In this document: piece after piece, positions 1-11,966 of the stretch | How positions within the stretch are numbered: the stretch's first letter is position 1 | How the letters are laid out: each line of letters begins with the position of its first letter | NCBI GenBank assembly: GCA_020726505.1 | Contig: JAHLEZ010000015.1 | Span: forward strand, 434,001 to 498,000 | DNA length: 64,000 nucleotides | Source of the DNA: Leptodontidium sp. MPI-SDFR-AT-0119 | Lineage: Eukaryota > Ascomycota > Leotiomycetes > Helotiales > Leptodontidiaceae | Reading direction: 5' to 3' | Position numbers and translations under genes: made by a program | Notes under the pieces: generated by a model | Told to the model about the DNA's origin: nothing | Databases searched by the model: none | Seen by the model: the letters and a program-made list of their open reading frames with translations, nothing else

Positions 1-220
1 CTTGGTACGACAGTTGGCACTGTTGGAATGCGGTGCTATGGCAGTGAAGTACCGATCCTGACTTTCCGGTGAGTGCTGCGGATGGAGTCGTCTACGTAAC
101 TCGGTCAGACCTTCGGACGTTGGTCAAATAGAAGGATTCCCCCACTTCCCAATGACTTCCCTCTTCATTTTCATATTTTCGCCGAAGGACGTTCCCTTTG
201 CACATACCAAAACATTCACA

Positions 221-1153
221 ATGCACGCCCTCATGACGCACAGAACTTGGAAGAAGAGATGGATAATTCCAATGTGGAGCGTGCAAATCCCACTGCTGGC
301 GATCACCATAATCATCCTTGGCATTTTAATCGGAGTCGAGCTGAACGCCTCGGAGGATAGCTTGGGAAACTCTCAATCGACTGTACAAGCGTAGGAATCT
401 CTGTTACATTCTATTAGTCCCTAAACTAACGAGTAACAGATGGACGGTTGTCAACCTTACCCTGGCTATTATTGCCTTCTTGATCGACTGCGTCGAAGTA
501 TCCATGTACATCCACAACGATCTTAGCCCAAAGCTCTACCTCGGATTCAACATATTCAAATTCTCAACATGGATTATACCTTTCGCATGGAATATATACG
601 TTGACTCTACGCCGTGGAAAGGGAGGGGCTGGAACGATATTTACCTATACGTTGCGATTGGGTTATCGAGTACTGTGTTGTAAGTGACCTGGATTGTGTC
701 CAGGTACTCTCTAGGTTACATACTAACCTAGATAATAGTGGAACCTTTATTGCATCTCTCACTTATGCACTGGTGGTGTTCCGGACATACCAAAGCCGGG
801 CAAGGACGTTGTATGACAACTACTCTGCTTCGAAATCGAGCAATTCAAATGTGGATGTATTCTACACTTGAAGGCACAGGGTGACTTGAAAATTGTTCAC
901 ATCAGCACACTTTCTCATCCAAGATGTGTAGATAGCAGTTCCCATCCATCCGGACACTGCTGGACAGGAGGAAGACTTCATCCATAACACTGATGTCGTA
1001 CCGGCATTCAACAGCATCCTGGCTCTCAACCGACGTTACCTTCTCACCCACCAAAGGGTCGCAAATAGATGTAGCGAACTTGCCGGATACTTCTGGGATG
1101 ATCTGAGCGCTGTTGTGGTTGGCATAACTGCTCGCCTAAATGTCGTTGAATAG
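221..1153 (+). CDS. Four-transmembrane membrane protein, function unknown
   Basis: Proposed exons are 221-390, 440-679, 739-856 and 932-1153. All junctions are GT/AG and in phase, giving about 249 aa. Intron 1 carries CTAAC and intron 2 ends with a TAG acceptor. Four hydrophobic stretches are visible: around IPLLAITIIILGILIGVEL in exon 1, two in exon 2, and one spanning the exon 2/3 junction. A polar cytoplasmic tail follows. The ATG at 221 is chosen for its CACAATG context; an in-frame ATG at 152 would add 23 residues. If the donor GTATTC at 857 is not used, the protein stops at 871 with a shorter tail. The layout of four TMs plus a tail recalls MARVEL-like fungal membrane proteins, but no signature residue proves it. 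The gene is convergent with the small tail-anchored gene at 1517-2555. Confidence 0.6.
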
Positions 1154-1516
1154 GGGGGTTTCCCAGCACAAACGATCTGACACGACAACGGCAACAAGAT
1201 GGACGAGGTCAACCGCGGATGAAGAGATCTGCTTATACGACGCCTGCAGCTCGTTACTCTTGAACCCAAACAGTCCTAGTAGTTGTGGCGTGCCTCGGGT
1301 TGGAGGTGTGGTGGAAACAAGCATTCATTCGGGATACTTTGGAGCGTGCCGTGGGGAACCAACAGTAGTGATGTATGCTGTCTCGACCTATTTGACCAGA
1401 ATGTGTTGGCAAGTTCAGCTAGAGAAATCTCACGTCGAGCATGAGGCAGAGAATTTTTTTGCCAAGGGGGACAATGATCATGCATTCAATTCTATTCATT
1501 GTTCAGACAAAAACTC

Positions 1517-2555
1517 TCAAAACATGACCCATCCGCAGACCAAAATCACTACCAAAACTCCCGCAAAAAACATTCCCATCAGCTTAGCCCCAGTCCAGAC
1601 CAAATTATCCTGCACAAAAGTAGTGGCCCGGATGTATTCATTGGCGATATCCACAGTCTGTGAAGTCATGATCAGCCGTGTGACAAACACAAAGGGGGAT
1701 GGAAACTCAGGCAAAGTATGATGAGGAGTGAAGGCATACCAAAGTTCTCATGGCGGTCACCTGAATCATGTTAGCAGTGAACTCAGAGATTTCAAACTTG
1801 GAAGGGAATTGTGGGAGGGGAAAAGTACTTACAGTTTCAGGAGCTATTTGGTGGCGGATTTCTCTGGCAGCGGCGGATGTGGTGGGTGTGGCGGGCAATC
1901 TTCGGGCTTCACCGGCGCGGGAAGCAACGCTGGATCGATGCTTTTTAGGGTTCTACAAAAAATCACAGCTCTGTCAGCGGGGGTTGGACCAACTGAGTAA
2001 GACACACAAATGGATCACCTCCCCACCCGCATCAACAAAGAGAACCATCAGGAACTCGGGGATATGATCCGCATCCGTACGCAGCAAGCAGAACGCTCCC
2101 CAAAGGTAAGTCACAGCCTATGGGTCCACCGGCTATCCAGAGATACCGTTGAACCATCAGGAACTCTCCTTCAAGCAAGAAAACCATGTTGAATGGATGA
2201 GGCAGCTGTGACCAGCACTCGTTTTACATCTTGCAGGTGTGACAAGGCAAAGTGAAGGAGGATAACCAAATGAGAACAGATGTGTCTTACCTGAGGTTGT
2301 GGTTGAGGGGAGGGGGAAAGCAGGAAGGCTTCATTGGCAACCGACGACGTGATAGAACCGGACAGCTGAGCTATTCAAGGTGTCAGTGGCTGGTGGTGAC
2401 ATAAGAATGGAGTGATCATGGGGAATGCTTACGGCGACGAGGGGCATAGTTCTCATCTCCCTAGAAGCAAAGAAATCCATCAGCCATTGAACCAATATGT
2501 ATGTGTCGTTGATGGAGGAAGAAGGACATGAGGAGGGACCTACGAAGCGAGACAT
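1517..2555 (-). CDS. Small tail-anchored membrane protein, unknown function
   Basis: Six exons on the minus strand (2544-2555, 2433-2460, 2291-2370, 1833-1952, 1740-1760, 1517-1657) join in phase to 133 aa. Several are tiny: the first carries only four codons, MSRF. The N-terminal half is Pro/Ser/Ala-rich and looks disordered. It is followed by a short amphipathic segment (IANEYIRATTFVQDNLVW) and one C-terminal hydrophobic helix (GMFFAGVLVVILVCGWVMF) that ends at the stop. This is the topology of a tail-anchored protein inserted post-translationally in the ER, mitochondrial outer or peroxisomal membrane. I do not recognise the family. The 338 nt intron between exons 3 and 4 is unusually long for this genome, so a small exon may be missing there. 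Frame continuity across five splice sites is the main support. Confidence 0.55.
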
Positions 2556-4690
2556 CTTTTGGCAAAGTCAGCACTGCAAATATTTCGAATGAGACTGGGG
2601 ACTTACTGTTGTGTTGTGTTGTGTAGTGTTGGGTTGAGGAGAGGGTATGCTGAGAGAAGAATCACCGGAATTTGGGGGGAGAGGAGCCCTACTTAAGCTT
2701 TTTGGGTCCTGTGCGCTGATTGCCAGATCACTCAACTAAGAAGTTGGCTAAACCCAATGCACAGTCAAGCTACTAAGCGTTGAAGAGCCGCAGACCCATG
2801 GATAGCATGCATTTTCCAGACGATCGCTGCAGTTTTGGCCATAGCGCAGTGATTGCGAGCAACGAGAGCACTAGCAGGCAGAGGGGTCTCACGAAAGCTG
2901 GCCATCTTCCTTACAACAAATTCCGCCTGGTAGCAGTTTGATGGCAGGGGAATGTAGAGAAATGGAGAACACTGCATGTAAACATGGTATAAACATGGTC
3001 AGAGACTGTAGAATAAGCGAGAATGATAATGTATAGATGTCTGAAACTCTGTTTGATGATGTTTTGATGATTGATGGTTGACTCTAGGTCGCGCCTGACA
3101 AGTCTTGCGACCGGAAGCCACCACTTGCAAAGGCAGCACCGCAGCACAACCATCTGAACACTGTACATTCTTCAAGACAGCTTATCTGAAAGTTATTAAG
3201 ACTGATTGAAAACGAAAAGTGTGCGCAAAGTTCGCCCCAGTTAGGAGGACAAGTCAAAAGGCATCGCAGACCTCCCAACTGTGGGCCATTGAGACGAAGG
3301 AGGCGATCAGAAGCACAGCAAACCACTCTACGGCCCATCGAAGCGGACAGAGCTATTATCCGAACACTTCTAAGAATCAAACATAAGAACGCACGAGAAC
3401 ACGGGGGGCGACAGATGGTGGACAGAGATGGTGAATGGGAAGTCCTTGCAAATACAACTGTTGGTGCTGACGGGAAGGACGAGAAGCAGAACACAACGAC
3501 CTGCCCAGAGCGCGATTCTACGAAGCTGTCAAACGACATACGAGTAAGCTATAGGAACTTGGACGAGCAATACGATTAGAAAGACGCCTAGAAATAGGAC
3601 TCGCGGGTTGGCAAAGTCGCAGACGAGCAGCTGCACCAGGTGTTCCAACAATGAGCGCCCATGACCAAGAGAGCACAAGCAACACCACAATACTATACAA
3701 TTACTTTCTGAGAAGCCACGAAGAGTTACACGATGGGGAGATGGATGGAAAATGGAAGTCAAGCTACGAGTCGACGTTTGGGCAGAATCGCGAAGAGTGG
3801 CTGTCCCAGACTTTGTGACCGTGAATATCTGCTAACAAGAAACGGACTCCAAGTAGCACCACAACACCGCACTTCCCTCGGTAACTCTATCGAAGCCAAT
3901 ACCGAGAGGATTAGGGGCTTCCATATGCTGATACACGTGTGGAAGGTGGAGGGAAACTATTACCTGAAAGCTCGCCCTGTACGGTGGATGGGCAGGCAGC
4001 GCGTTTGCTCCCCAGAAACAATAGGAGGAGCATATGGAATTTTCCACAAAGCAAGAGAGATAGATCATGTATATGACACAGCAAATTGAAGTGAAGATGC
4101 AGGACCGGTGGGTGACAAGAGGAGCTGCCATCGACATATATCCACCGCGCATGTTCACACTGACCAACGATATGATTACTTGCAAGAGACCTATAGAATT
4201 GAGCTACAGATTCCACTTCACAGCAATGGAATGGCAGGTCCCAGTGTGCTTGTAGCGCAATGATTCCATTGCGCAGCTGCTCTGCTGCGATGCCTCCCCG
4301 CATGACATCGACCGGAAACTTTGTTTCGCGGGCCCGACGCTAACAACAGGGCTCGTTGGCCACAATCATAAACCAGAAACATTGGCAACGCAAAAGCAAA
4401 AATCATGTAATGTAAAGAAGTGATATGGAGCAGAGATGAGGAAAATAGAGGTAAAGGATGTAGCATGAAACTTGTCGTCGGAAATTGCTAGATGTGCATT
4501 AGTGTCATGCCGAGTGCTTAGCCGAGATTGTCCCCTTGGTGAGGTGGCTGGTGAAAGGATAAATACGCAGTAGTCTCTTTTGAGAAAATCGACTACTTAA
4601 TCTTACTGCTTTAACGATTATCCGTCTTCGGCCTGCTTCAGCTGAACAATAGAGAACTTATGTTGAATCGTCAAGACATACGCTAGGTGC
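2556..4690. other. Intergenic region without a recognisable gene
   Basis: About 2.1 kb. On the plus strand there are adjacent open frames at 3289-3579, 3650-3819, 3733-4089 and 4067-4255. None shows a family motif, a convincing splice connection or a continuous frame with its neighbour. The strand is purine-rich, which produces charged-looking translations by chance. The segment next to 2600 carries a GTGTT-type short repeat in the promoter of the tail-anchored gene. It may hold a non-coding transcript or very old gene debris. Confidence 0.4.
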
Positions 4691-4734
4691 TTGATATCGG
4701 TCTTTGGAAGCTCCGAGCGAGACTCTTTTGTGGC

Positions 4735-5150
4735 AGATTAGAAATCCCTCCAATGTGCGTCTTCACGCCCGAAATTCTAAAGTATGTGTCTCAACTACTT
4801 TTGAACTAACATTTTCGGATCCACAACAATCTCAAGATCTTCTCGCCTCCGCGCTCCTTCAATACCGAAAGATGGCTTCCAGGTGGATCGGCAAGCACGA
4901 AATACTTAGCTGCCTACTCGAAAGACTCCAGACATTGTCTCGGGTGCCTTTCGCTAGTGCAGAGCGTTACATGACTATTGCCATGATTCTTCGGAACTTT
5001 GTAACGACTGAGATATGTGACGATGGAGAGGTTGTTGTACGACGAATGGAATTGTGGGAAACTCCACGAAAAGATGTGGACATGGCAGCTGATTTCGGCT
5101 TGCCAAGATATAAGAAGGGAAGGGGAGATGTGAGAATAGTGCTGACATAG
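4735..5150 (+). pseudogene. Cytochrome P450 C-terminal relic, frameshifted
   Basis: Only the last quarter of a P450 is left. One frame reads FSPPRSFNTERWLPGG (about 4834-4885), the P450 PERW-type signature, then YSKDSRHCLG (4909-4944), the heme-binding loop with its axial Cys at 4936-4938. The loop has Asp where the conserved Gly of FxxGxRxCxG belongs. Directly after CLG the frame runs into a stop, but the +1 frame continues with the normal helix L and tail (FASAERYMTIAMILRNF, then a GLPRYKKGRGDVRIV-like end) and stops at 5150. One base has therefore been lost near 4944-4946. A probable ancestral intron lies upstream (GTATGT at about 4782). The substrate cannot be inferred. It lies tail-to-tail with the ABC exporter and is probably the remains of a tailoring enzyme of the adjacent polyketide cluster. 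Confidence 0.8.
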
Positions 5151-5303
5151 ATTCCGAAGAGTTCATGCTTGCGAAAATTCTCGTCCCGGTATTTTGCTGT
5201 GACAGGTTGGACTTCCGCTTGGTCAGTTCTTCGCAAAGAAGTGAAAGTTGTCTTCATTTTAGATTCGTATATATTTATCTATTCTTTTGACCTGTCCCAT
5301 TCG

Positions 5304-8300
5304 CTACCTATCAAGTGCTTGTGCTTGGCACTGAATTGTCATCAGCTTCAATGAACTCTGAAGTGGGATGAAAGGACTTACCATCTGCCAATAAACGCCC
5401 CTCACAGAAAGTAGCTCCACATGATTCCCCTTCTCCACTACCCTTCCGCTCTCGACGACAAAAATGATATCCGCATTCTGCACCGTCGCAAGTCGATGCG
5501 CTACAACAACCATAGTGCGTCCCTTTCCCTTCCCACTCTTCTCAAACACATTCTGCACCTCCCGCTCCGTCTCTGAATCCAGATTGCTAGTCGCCTCGTC
5601 CAACAGAAGCAAACGAGGGTTACGAATTAATGCACGTGCGATAGCTATTCGCTGTTTTTGCCCACCTGAGAGCGCGATGCCGCGAGCGCCAACTTCGGTT
5701 GCGTACCCTGATGGGAGGGAAGTGATAAAGTTGTGGATCTCGGCTTGTTGACAGGCTAAATAAATAGCACTGTCTGGTGTGTCGAGTGGATCAACGCCAA
5801 GTAGGATGTTGTCCCGAATGGTGCCTTCGAATAATGATGGCTCTTGGGAGACGAGAGAGATGTGTGAGCGGTATCCTGATAGGGATAACTTGTTGACATC
5901 CGTTCCATGCATGAGGATTGATCCTCGTCCTGGCTTGTAGAATCTGGGGAGTTTCTGTTAAGAGGGAGCTAAACAAGGGATTTTGGAGGGCACCCCTACC
6001 TCTCGAGTAGAGAAATTATACTTGTTTTACCGCATCCTGTTGGCTATGTTAAGCAAGGTTTAAACATCAAGCAAATTGGGGGCTCTCTCTCTTACCGGAT
6101 GGCCCCACGATGGCAGCGAATTGCCCTGCCTCGATCTGCACTCTGTCAGTGACACGTAAGTGGGCATATTTTGGTAGTCGTTCTTACGGTCATATCCAGC
6201 CCGGTAAGGACAGGGACGTCTCGTGTTGGGTATCTGAACCACACGTCCTTTAATTCGATTTTGACACCACGGTTGTCCTTCTCGTCTTCGGAGGCAGGAA
6301 AGTCAAGCTCCCTGCCGGTAGCTTCAAACTTGTCTGTTGGTCGCATGCCCCGAATTCTGTTTGCCGAGGCTGATGCTTGCGCGATATCTAGTTACAACAT
6401 GAGTAAATGTGGTAGATTTTCGTCCTTCGCCCAACGGAGCTACCTACTCGGTCCGAAACTTAAGAACTGTCCTGCGCTAATACTGCCCTGCACGATTGCC
6501 AGATATACCACAACTATGTATCATTTTAGTCCAGATATATAGTAGGTGAAAAAAGATTCTACTCACGGTAATTGAATGGGGAGTATTCAAAGCTTGCTAG
6601 AAGCTGCCCTCCGTACCTAGACAATCAGATGTCAATGTCGGCTTCCAGATCAAGATCGAGCCACTTACCACAGTACAAACGCCATACAAAGAAGCGGCAC
6701 ACTATCACTCAATGCAAAAACCAAAGTCGAAATGCCAGCCTTCTGAAAAGCGCTCTGGATGTGCTCCTGCAAGAGCTTTTGGTACCTCCCACATATCTCA
6801 GATTCCAGAGTCAACGATGAAACAGTCCTAAAGGCACCAATCGACTCCGTCGCGAACTTGGAGCTTTCAGCAAACACAGCGTAGTTCATCTTCTCGAACT
6901 GGGTTTCAAAGCGGAAACGGAAGAAGCCAGCTGCAAGGATGATGGGCATGGATGTTATGGCGGCAGCGAGTGTGAGCTTCCATCCGAAATAAGAGGAAAG
7001 TGCAATACATCCCAAAATATTGAAAATTGAGATCACTACAAATGCCATGTTGATTCCGAGTAGCTGTTGGAGTTGGGTGGGGTCTGTAGCCATTCGAGAA
7101 GTAAGTGAGCCTATGGAATTTTCCTCGGCATCGAAATACGCAATAGGTTTCTTGAGGACATTGGAGAAATATTCTCTGCGATATGTAGATGTGATGTCCT
7201 GATAAAATCGTCAGAGCTTGAAATTTGAGCAGCGAGGAAGAGGCCTACGAATGAGATTGTGTTGGCTGACCAGCCCAGGATGAAGTAGCTCAGGGCAACA
7301 AATATTGCCAGAGCTGTGAACATGAGGCACCACCAGCTAGTTTCCGCGGCCAGTTCATCTCCGTAGAGACTGAAAACTGAAAGTATCTTCGCAAAAAGAA
7401 AAGATTGGATAGGGAATGCAGCTAGGTAGTTAAATCAGCATTGCCATTCTGGACGAACAGTAAATGATGGGCCGAATCATAGTCCACTTACCTCCAGCAC
7501 CCAGCGCACCAAACAACATCGCGATGTACCACAAAAAGCGGGGTTTCTGTTCCCACAGCAAACTTCCAAAGCTTCCGAAGAACCCTGTGGGGACAAATCT
7601 CTCATCTTCCAGTAATTCTCCATGATTATCATCGAAACTTGATCTGTCGAAAACTGTAAGATCGGTGTCTTGGCTTGCCGCATCATCCATCTCCGCCATG
7701 GTGGTAGCCTTCTCATCACCAAGAGATAAATGCTGTGCATTAGCGAGATGCCAGTATGGTCCTTCTGTATTAGCTAGTAGTTCATCATGTGTACCTTGCT
7801 GTATAACTTGGCCCTTCTTTAAAACCACGATGTTGTCAGCTTTCATGATCGTCGACAAGCGATGAGCGATCGTGATTGTTGTGCGGTTCTTGGAGACTTT
7901 GTCTAAAGCCGCTTGGACAATTTTTTCCCCGTGAACATCAATCGCTGACGTTGCTTCGTCGAGGATAAGAATCTTGGGTTGCTTGACGATGCTTCGAGCG
8001 ATAGCAATCCTTTGGCGTTGCCCACCACTGAGCTTGATGCCTGCATCTCCTACTGGTGTCTCATATCCCTAAAATTGTCAGCCTCGGTATTTCAATGAGG
8101 GAAAATGAAACTAACCTGCGGAAGACGAATGATAAACTCGTCTGCAAACGCTTCTTTGCATGCCTGCTTTACCAGAACTCTCTTGGTACGTGGCGAATCA
8201 AACTCCCACTCGGTTCCGATCAAACCGTACTCAACATTCTTGTAAATAGTATCGTTGAATAGGAAGGGCTCTTGTTGTACTAATCCAATCTGTGATCTCC

Positions 8301-10155
8301 ACCATTTGAGATCGATCTCCTGTAGATGCTTATCACCAATCTTGATGGTCCCATTCCGGAAATACAGTGTCTGGAAAGGTTCGTCAGGATCAATCACGTC
8401 CAGATTTCTAATTTTATCACATACCATTATTTTGTCAGTCATATTTCCATCTAATTCGTACCATCTCTCGATGAGACCTACGATCGTACTCTTTCCCGAA
8501 CCTGATGCCCCGACGATTGCTGTCATTTTGCCAGCTGGAAACCGGAGGCTTAGGTTGTCGAGAACTTTGACATCTGCCCTCAATGGATACGTGAAGTTCA
8601 CGTTTTCGAAAACAATGTCCTCTTGGGAACTTACTTGATGCCCCTCGAGACCTGAAGTTTGCGGTTGAGGAGCATCAATAATGGAGAAGAATATGCTCGC
8701 GGCGCTGGCGGCGTGCATTGCAGCAGAAGCCGGGGTTACTGTGCTTCCTAGAGATGTCATGATCATCAATACCGATGTGAGAACACTTCGTGAGTTAGCC
8801 AACAGCTCCATACACGATTAAAGTTAGTGCTTACATGATCATGGTTGTGACACTCGTTATGTAAGTTCCTTGATACAACTTGACCGCAAACCAAAACGCT
8901 AGGGCGCAGATTCTAGAAAGGTCAGTCCACACTTCGCAAAAGTATTTGGAGTAACCTACGCTTGTATCGCAAAGAAAACTGTAATTCGTCAGCAACAGCT
9001 TGAAAGTAAAATTAAAAAGTACGTACTAGGAGCTTGCTGAAGGGCGACCAGAGGTGACATCCGAAGACCTCGTCGATGAGACTCTTCAACCCAGTCAGCA
9101 TATTTTGAAGCCATCTTCTCTTCTGCTCCGCAAGCAGCGATCATTCTGATGGAAGTAAACGCTTCGCTTGCGATACCAGAAGACATCCTATCAGCCTCTC
9201 CCACTTCTTTCATGCTATCCACGAACCGAGGTATGGTGTATCTGTAGACAAGCGCAATGAATACCAAGCCAGTACTGGTCACTAGAGTAAGAAGCCAATT
9301 ATAACTGAACGCTATAATCAGAGCTGTGATGATGAGGGAAACATTTTGAATCAACATTGAGAGTCTCTCAGAGATCCCGACTTGTAGGATGTTTGCTGTT
9401 ACTGTGATGATGGCTGCTGTCTGTCCGGGAGGCAGGACATCAAGAACTGAAATGGGCTGAGAGAACAAAGCTTTGATATATGTGAGGCGCATTGCAGCGG
9501 ATATCCGAAGACTGGCCATGCGAAAACCGAACTGCTCTCGTGTGAGTAATTAAAAAAAATATTTCAAAAAAAGATATTTAAATTTACCATAGCAACATAA
9601 TCAAGCACAAGTCGTCCAGCAAATAAGTATACCAAGTACAATCTACACATTATAATTAGCAACAGGCTCTCGAGAATCTAGGGGACAGCTCCCTACACCA
9701 TGCCATTGATGCCATCAAGGAAAGCTTCTGGCCCTTCGCCTTCCTTCACGCTGTATAGCTTTCCAAAGGTTCCAACAAGTCGAGCTTGGAATCATTAGCG
9801 GGGGCTGAAGTTTAACGACTGCATCTTACCAAAGATGATGTTCATTAACGGCAAGGTCACGCCAGTACATATTGATGCAAGGGTGGCGATCAAAAGAAGG
9901 ATTCTATCGCCGTATGTTGAGTATGTAAATATTCTCTATCAAAATATCAGCATTACTCGAGCCACTGAACATTTTAGCTCATACCACGAAGCTTGAAAAA
10001 GTCGCCGTCCCAGGAGGAGGTGGAGTCTTCTTCTTCTCTCCTCCATCTTCTGGCAACAGTCGTTCATTTACCGATTCTGAAGTTGGACTTTGTGGTCCTG
10101 GTGAAGCTGGCCACTCCCTCGCTGAATTCTCGTCAAAAGTTTCTTTCCCCATCAT
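5304..10155 (-). CDS. ABCB (MDR/P-glycoprotein) full-size ABC exporter
   Basis: Eighteen or nineteen exons join in phase from ATG 10155 (MMGKET) to TAG 5304. The product is 1,299 aa if the in-frame 54 nt intron 8371-8424 is removed and 1,317 aa if not. Order is cytoplasmic N-tail, TMD1, NBD1, linker, TMD2, NBD2. NBD1 has Walker [10 protein letters not shown] (about residue 430), signature LSGGQRQR (about 560) and Walker [16 protein letters not shown]2 has Walker A GPSGCGKTS split over three small exons (6096-6135, 6000-6036, 5382-5943), signature LSGGQKQR and [12 protein letters not shown]. The end [10 protein letters not shown] is typical of fungal MDR pumps. Both ATP sites look intact, so the pump should be active at the plasma membrane. 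Lying between a P450 relic and the FSH hydrolase/PKS pair, it is a good candidate for exporting the product or giving self-protection. The substrate is unknown. Confidence 0.93.
8371..8424 (-). other. In-frame, stop-free candidate intron inside ABCB NBD1
   Basis: On the minus strand the 54 nt begin GTATGTGATA and end CCTTTCCAG, with a CTGAC branch-like site 15-20 nt before the acceptor. The length is a multiple of three and no stop is present, so simple ORF calling reads through it as 18 residues (from VCDKIRN to PFQ) between Walker A and the Q-loop. That segment is normally short in ABCB NBDs, which favours splicing. Confidence 0.65.
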
Positions 10156-11002
10156 GAATAGTTTCAACTTCGAACAAAACACATGGAATGAAAATCACGA
10201 AGGGCGATACATCAATCCGACCTCTCATACCTTGATACTCTTCTTGCAAACCTCAGCTCAGCTTTGCCACCGCCTTCCAAGGAAACACAAACCCTGGCTT
10301 CATCATAGCAGGTTTTAGCCAAGACATCGGCAGAACAACTTGTTCATCTCTTATTCCCCAATTGTGGATTCCTATTAAACAATTCTGCGGCAACAGTAGT
10401 ATCACTAATACTGGAATGAATCCGGGTTTATCGGTCTGTGAAACGGGATGTTTTGCGAGCTTCAGCATGGACGGGTGATCGACATGTTTTAGTGGGCGGA
10501 AGAAGAAACAAGCATGTTAGATCTGCAACGAGGGGTAGATCTGGATCTATCAAAGCTCAGCGATCCTGGAGAGATGCTTGCTTTTTACCGGGGTTTGCCG
10601 GATCTCGCGACATGTGCACAGACTGGTTTGGCGAAAAGTCTGGGCTTCAACGACCGACTCAGTCCATTTGAGTCAGACACTTTGAAGACTGTGAAGGTGA
10701 TTGCAGTGGCAAGTCTGAAGAAATAAGTCATTTATAACATGGAAGAAAAGACCCGAGGATGGTGCGAAGGGGTCAATTCGTGATTGTTGCATTTGTGCCG
10801 AAAATAAAATTGAATGGGCAATGGCTTAAACACATCTGGTTAAAGGGTTTGAGGGGATGGGAATAATCTATTATGGATATAATCTATATGACCGCCAAAG
10901 CAAAAGGGTACCTGCCCGATTATTATCCTGCAACCGTTCGCCGCCGCCAATGCTGTGAAGAAAACGCTCAAATATGCTCTTGGTGAATCCCAAATCAATG
11001 GA
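10156..11002. other. Upstream region of the ABCB gene, no firm gene
   Basis: This region separates the ABCB start from the end of the FSH hydrolase gene. On the plus strand a stop-free frame runs from about 10244 to 10470 without an ATG near its start, and a 70-codon ORF follows at 10514-10726 (MLDLQRGVDLDLSKL...). Neither has a recognisable motif and no in-phase splice joining them was found. The rest is probably promoter of the exporter and the 3' UTR of the hydrolase. Confidence 0.4.
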
Positions 11003-11966
11003 TCAAATGTCACATATCATCTGCCGTATAACATTTCCCAACTCCCTCACAGTGTCTTTGTGCCGGGGTAATGTGTGACCTTTTGCGTGATCGAATAGGA
11101 TGGCCGTATCCATGTCGCAAATGTTGTAGAGCGCTAAAGAGCCAGCCAAGTATGGGTCCAACGAGCCAACTGATTATTTTGTTAGCATATAGAACAAATT
11201 TAATCAAACAGGTTCGGAGACTTACTGATGTGGCAAGTAGGAATGGTGATGGTCAGATCGGTCTCATCTGCCAGAACAATGCCATCGAATTCCGGGGTCA
11301 TGGGCGGCCAGCCAGCGAAGAACAAGGCACACTTGAACATTGGAAGCCTTCCTTCCCTCTCGAATCTTCGTTGCTCGTGTAGCAATAAAGTCGCAGCAAC
11401 GGTAGCACCTTCTGAGTATCCGACGATTCCATCAAAGGGGCCTTCCTTCTCCATTATTTGGTAAAGATAGTCCATAGCATTCTGTGCACTTGAGTTTGAA
11501 TAGTCGCCGTAGTTGCTGCCATCGTCGGAAGAGTCAGGAGTTGACCCAACCGAGCCAGAACCGTAGCTCATGAGCTCTCGCATCTGATCTTCTGCAGTCG
11601 CTCCTTCGGGAAAGTGTCGAATGCGTTCAAGGACATCATCGCCTTCTCCATTTCCATCTCCTTTGTTTGGCTCAATGAAACGATAGTAGGGAGCTTGTCC
11701 GAAGTATTCCTCGAAGCCTTCGGGTGGGTAAGCTTGAACGGGACCGTGGATGAAATGAAGCTCGGCTGTATTGTCCGATGCCAGCTCGTTAACCAGAGGC
11801 GCTGTTGAGATGTTAGTGTGTGGAATTCCGAGGTAGATGCTGACGCCATACCCAACTGGACCCTGAATTTCTGTGGAATAGTGAATACATTGTTTGACAT
11901 AGATTATGGTCACGGGAGTCTTACATCTGAGCTTCCATACGCTCCACAAAGACACAAGAACTTCAT
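11003..11966 (-). CDS. FSH1-family serine hydrolase (LovG-like, candidate trans-thioesterase)
   Basis: Four exons (11925-11966, 11852-11870, 11226-11801, 11003-11169) give 267 aa starting MKFLCLCGAYGSSD, the usual FSH1 start. The alpha/beta-hydrolase triad is visible: Ser150 in the nucleophile elbow GYSEGA, Asp217 in GSLDPY and His244 in KGHTLPR. Length matches the family. FSH1 proteins include LovG, which cuts a highly reduced polyketide off its synthase. The neighbouring PKS ends in an ACP with no release domain, so this gene is the natural release enzyme. It is divergent from the PKS, and the 1.7 kb between them probably holds shared control. A Ser/Gly/Asp-rich loop (about residues 105-125) looks disordered. 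A general esterase role cannot be excluded by sequence. Confidence 0.88.

Noticed and set aside
1140..1721. 193-codon plus-strand ORF
   Set aside because: It lies antisense to the last exons of the tail-anchored gene, has no motif, and its first part only overlaps the end of the membrane-protein frame.
2574..2606. Possible 33 nt intron in the 5' UTR of the tail-anchored gene
   Set aside because: GTAAGT and TTTGCAG are present, but 33 nt is shorter than the other introns in the window and no frame evidence can test it.
3084..3539. 151-codon minus-strand ORF
   Set aside because: Cys/Ser/Arg-rich chance composition, no motif, antisense to an equally unsupported plus frame.
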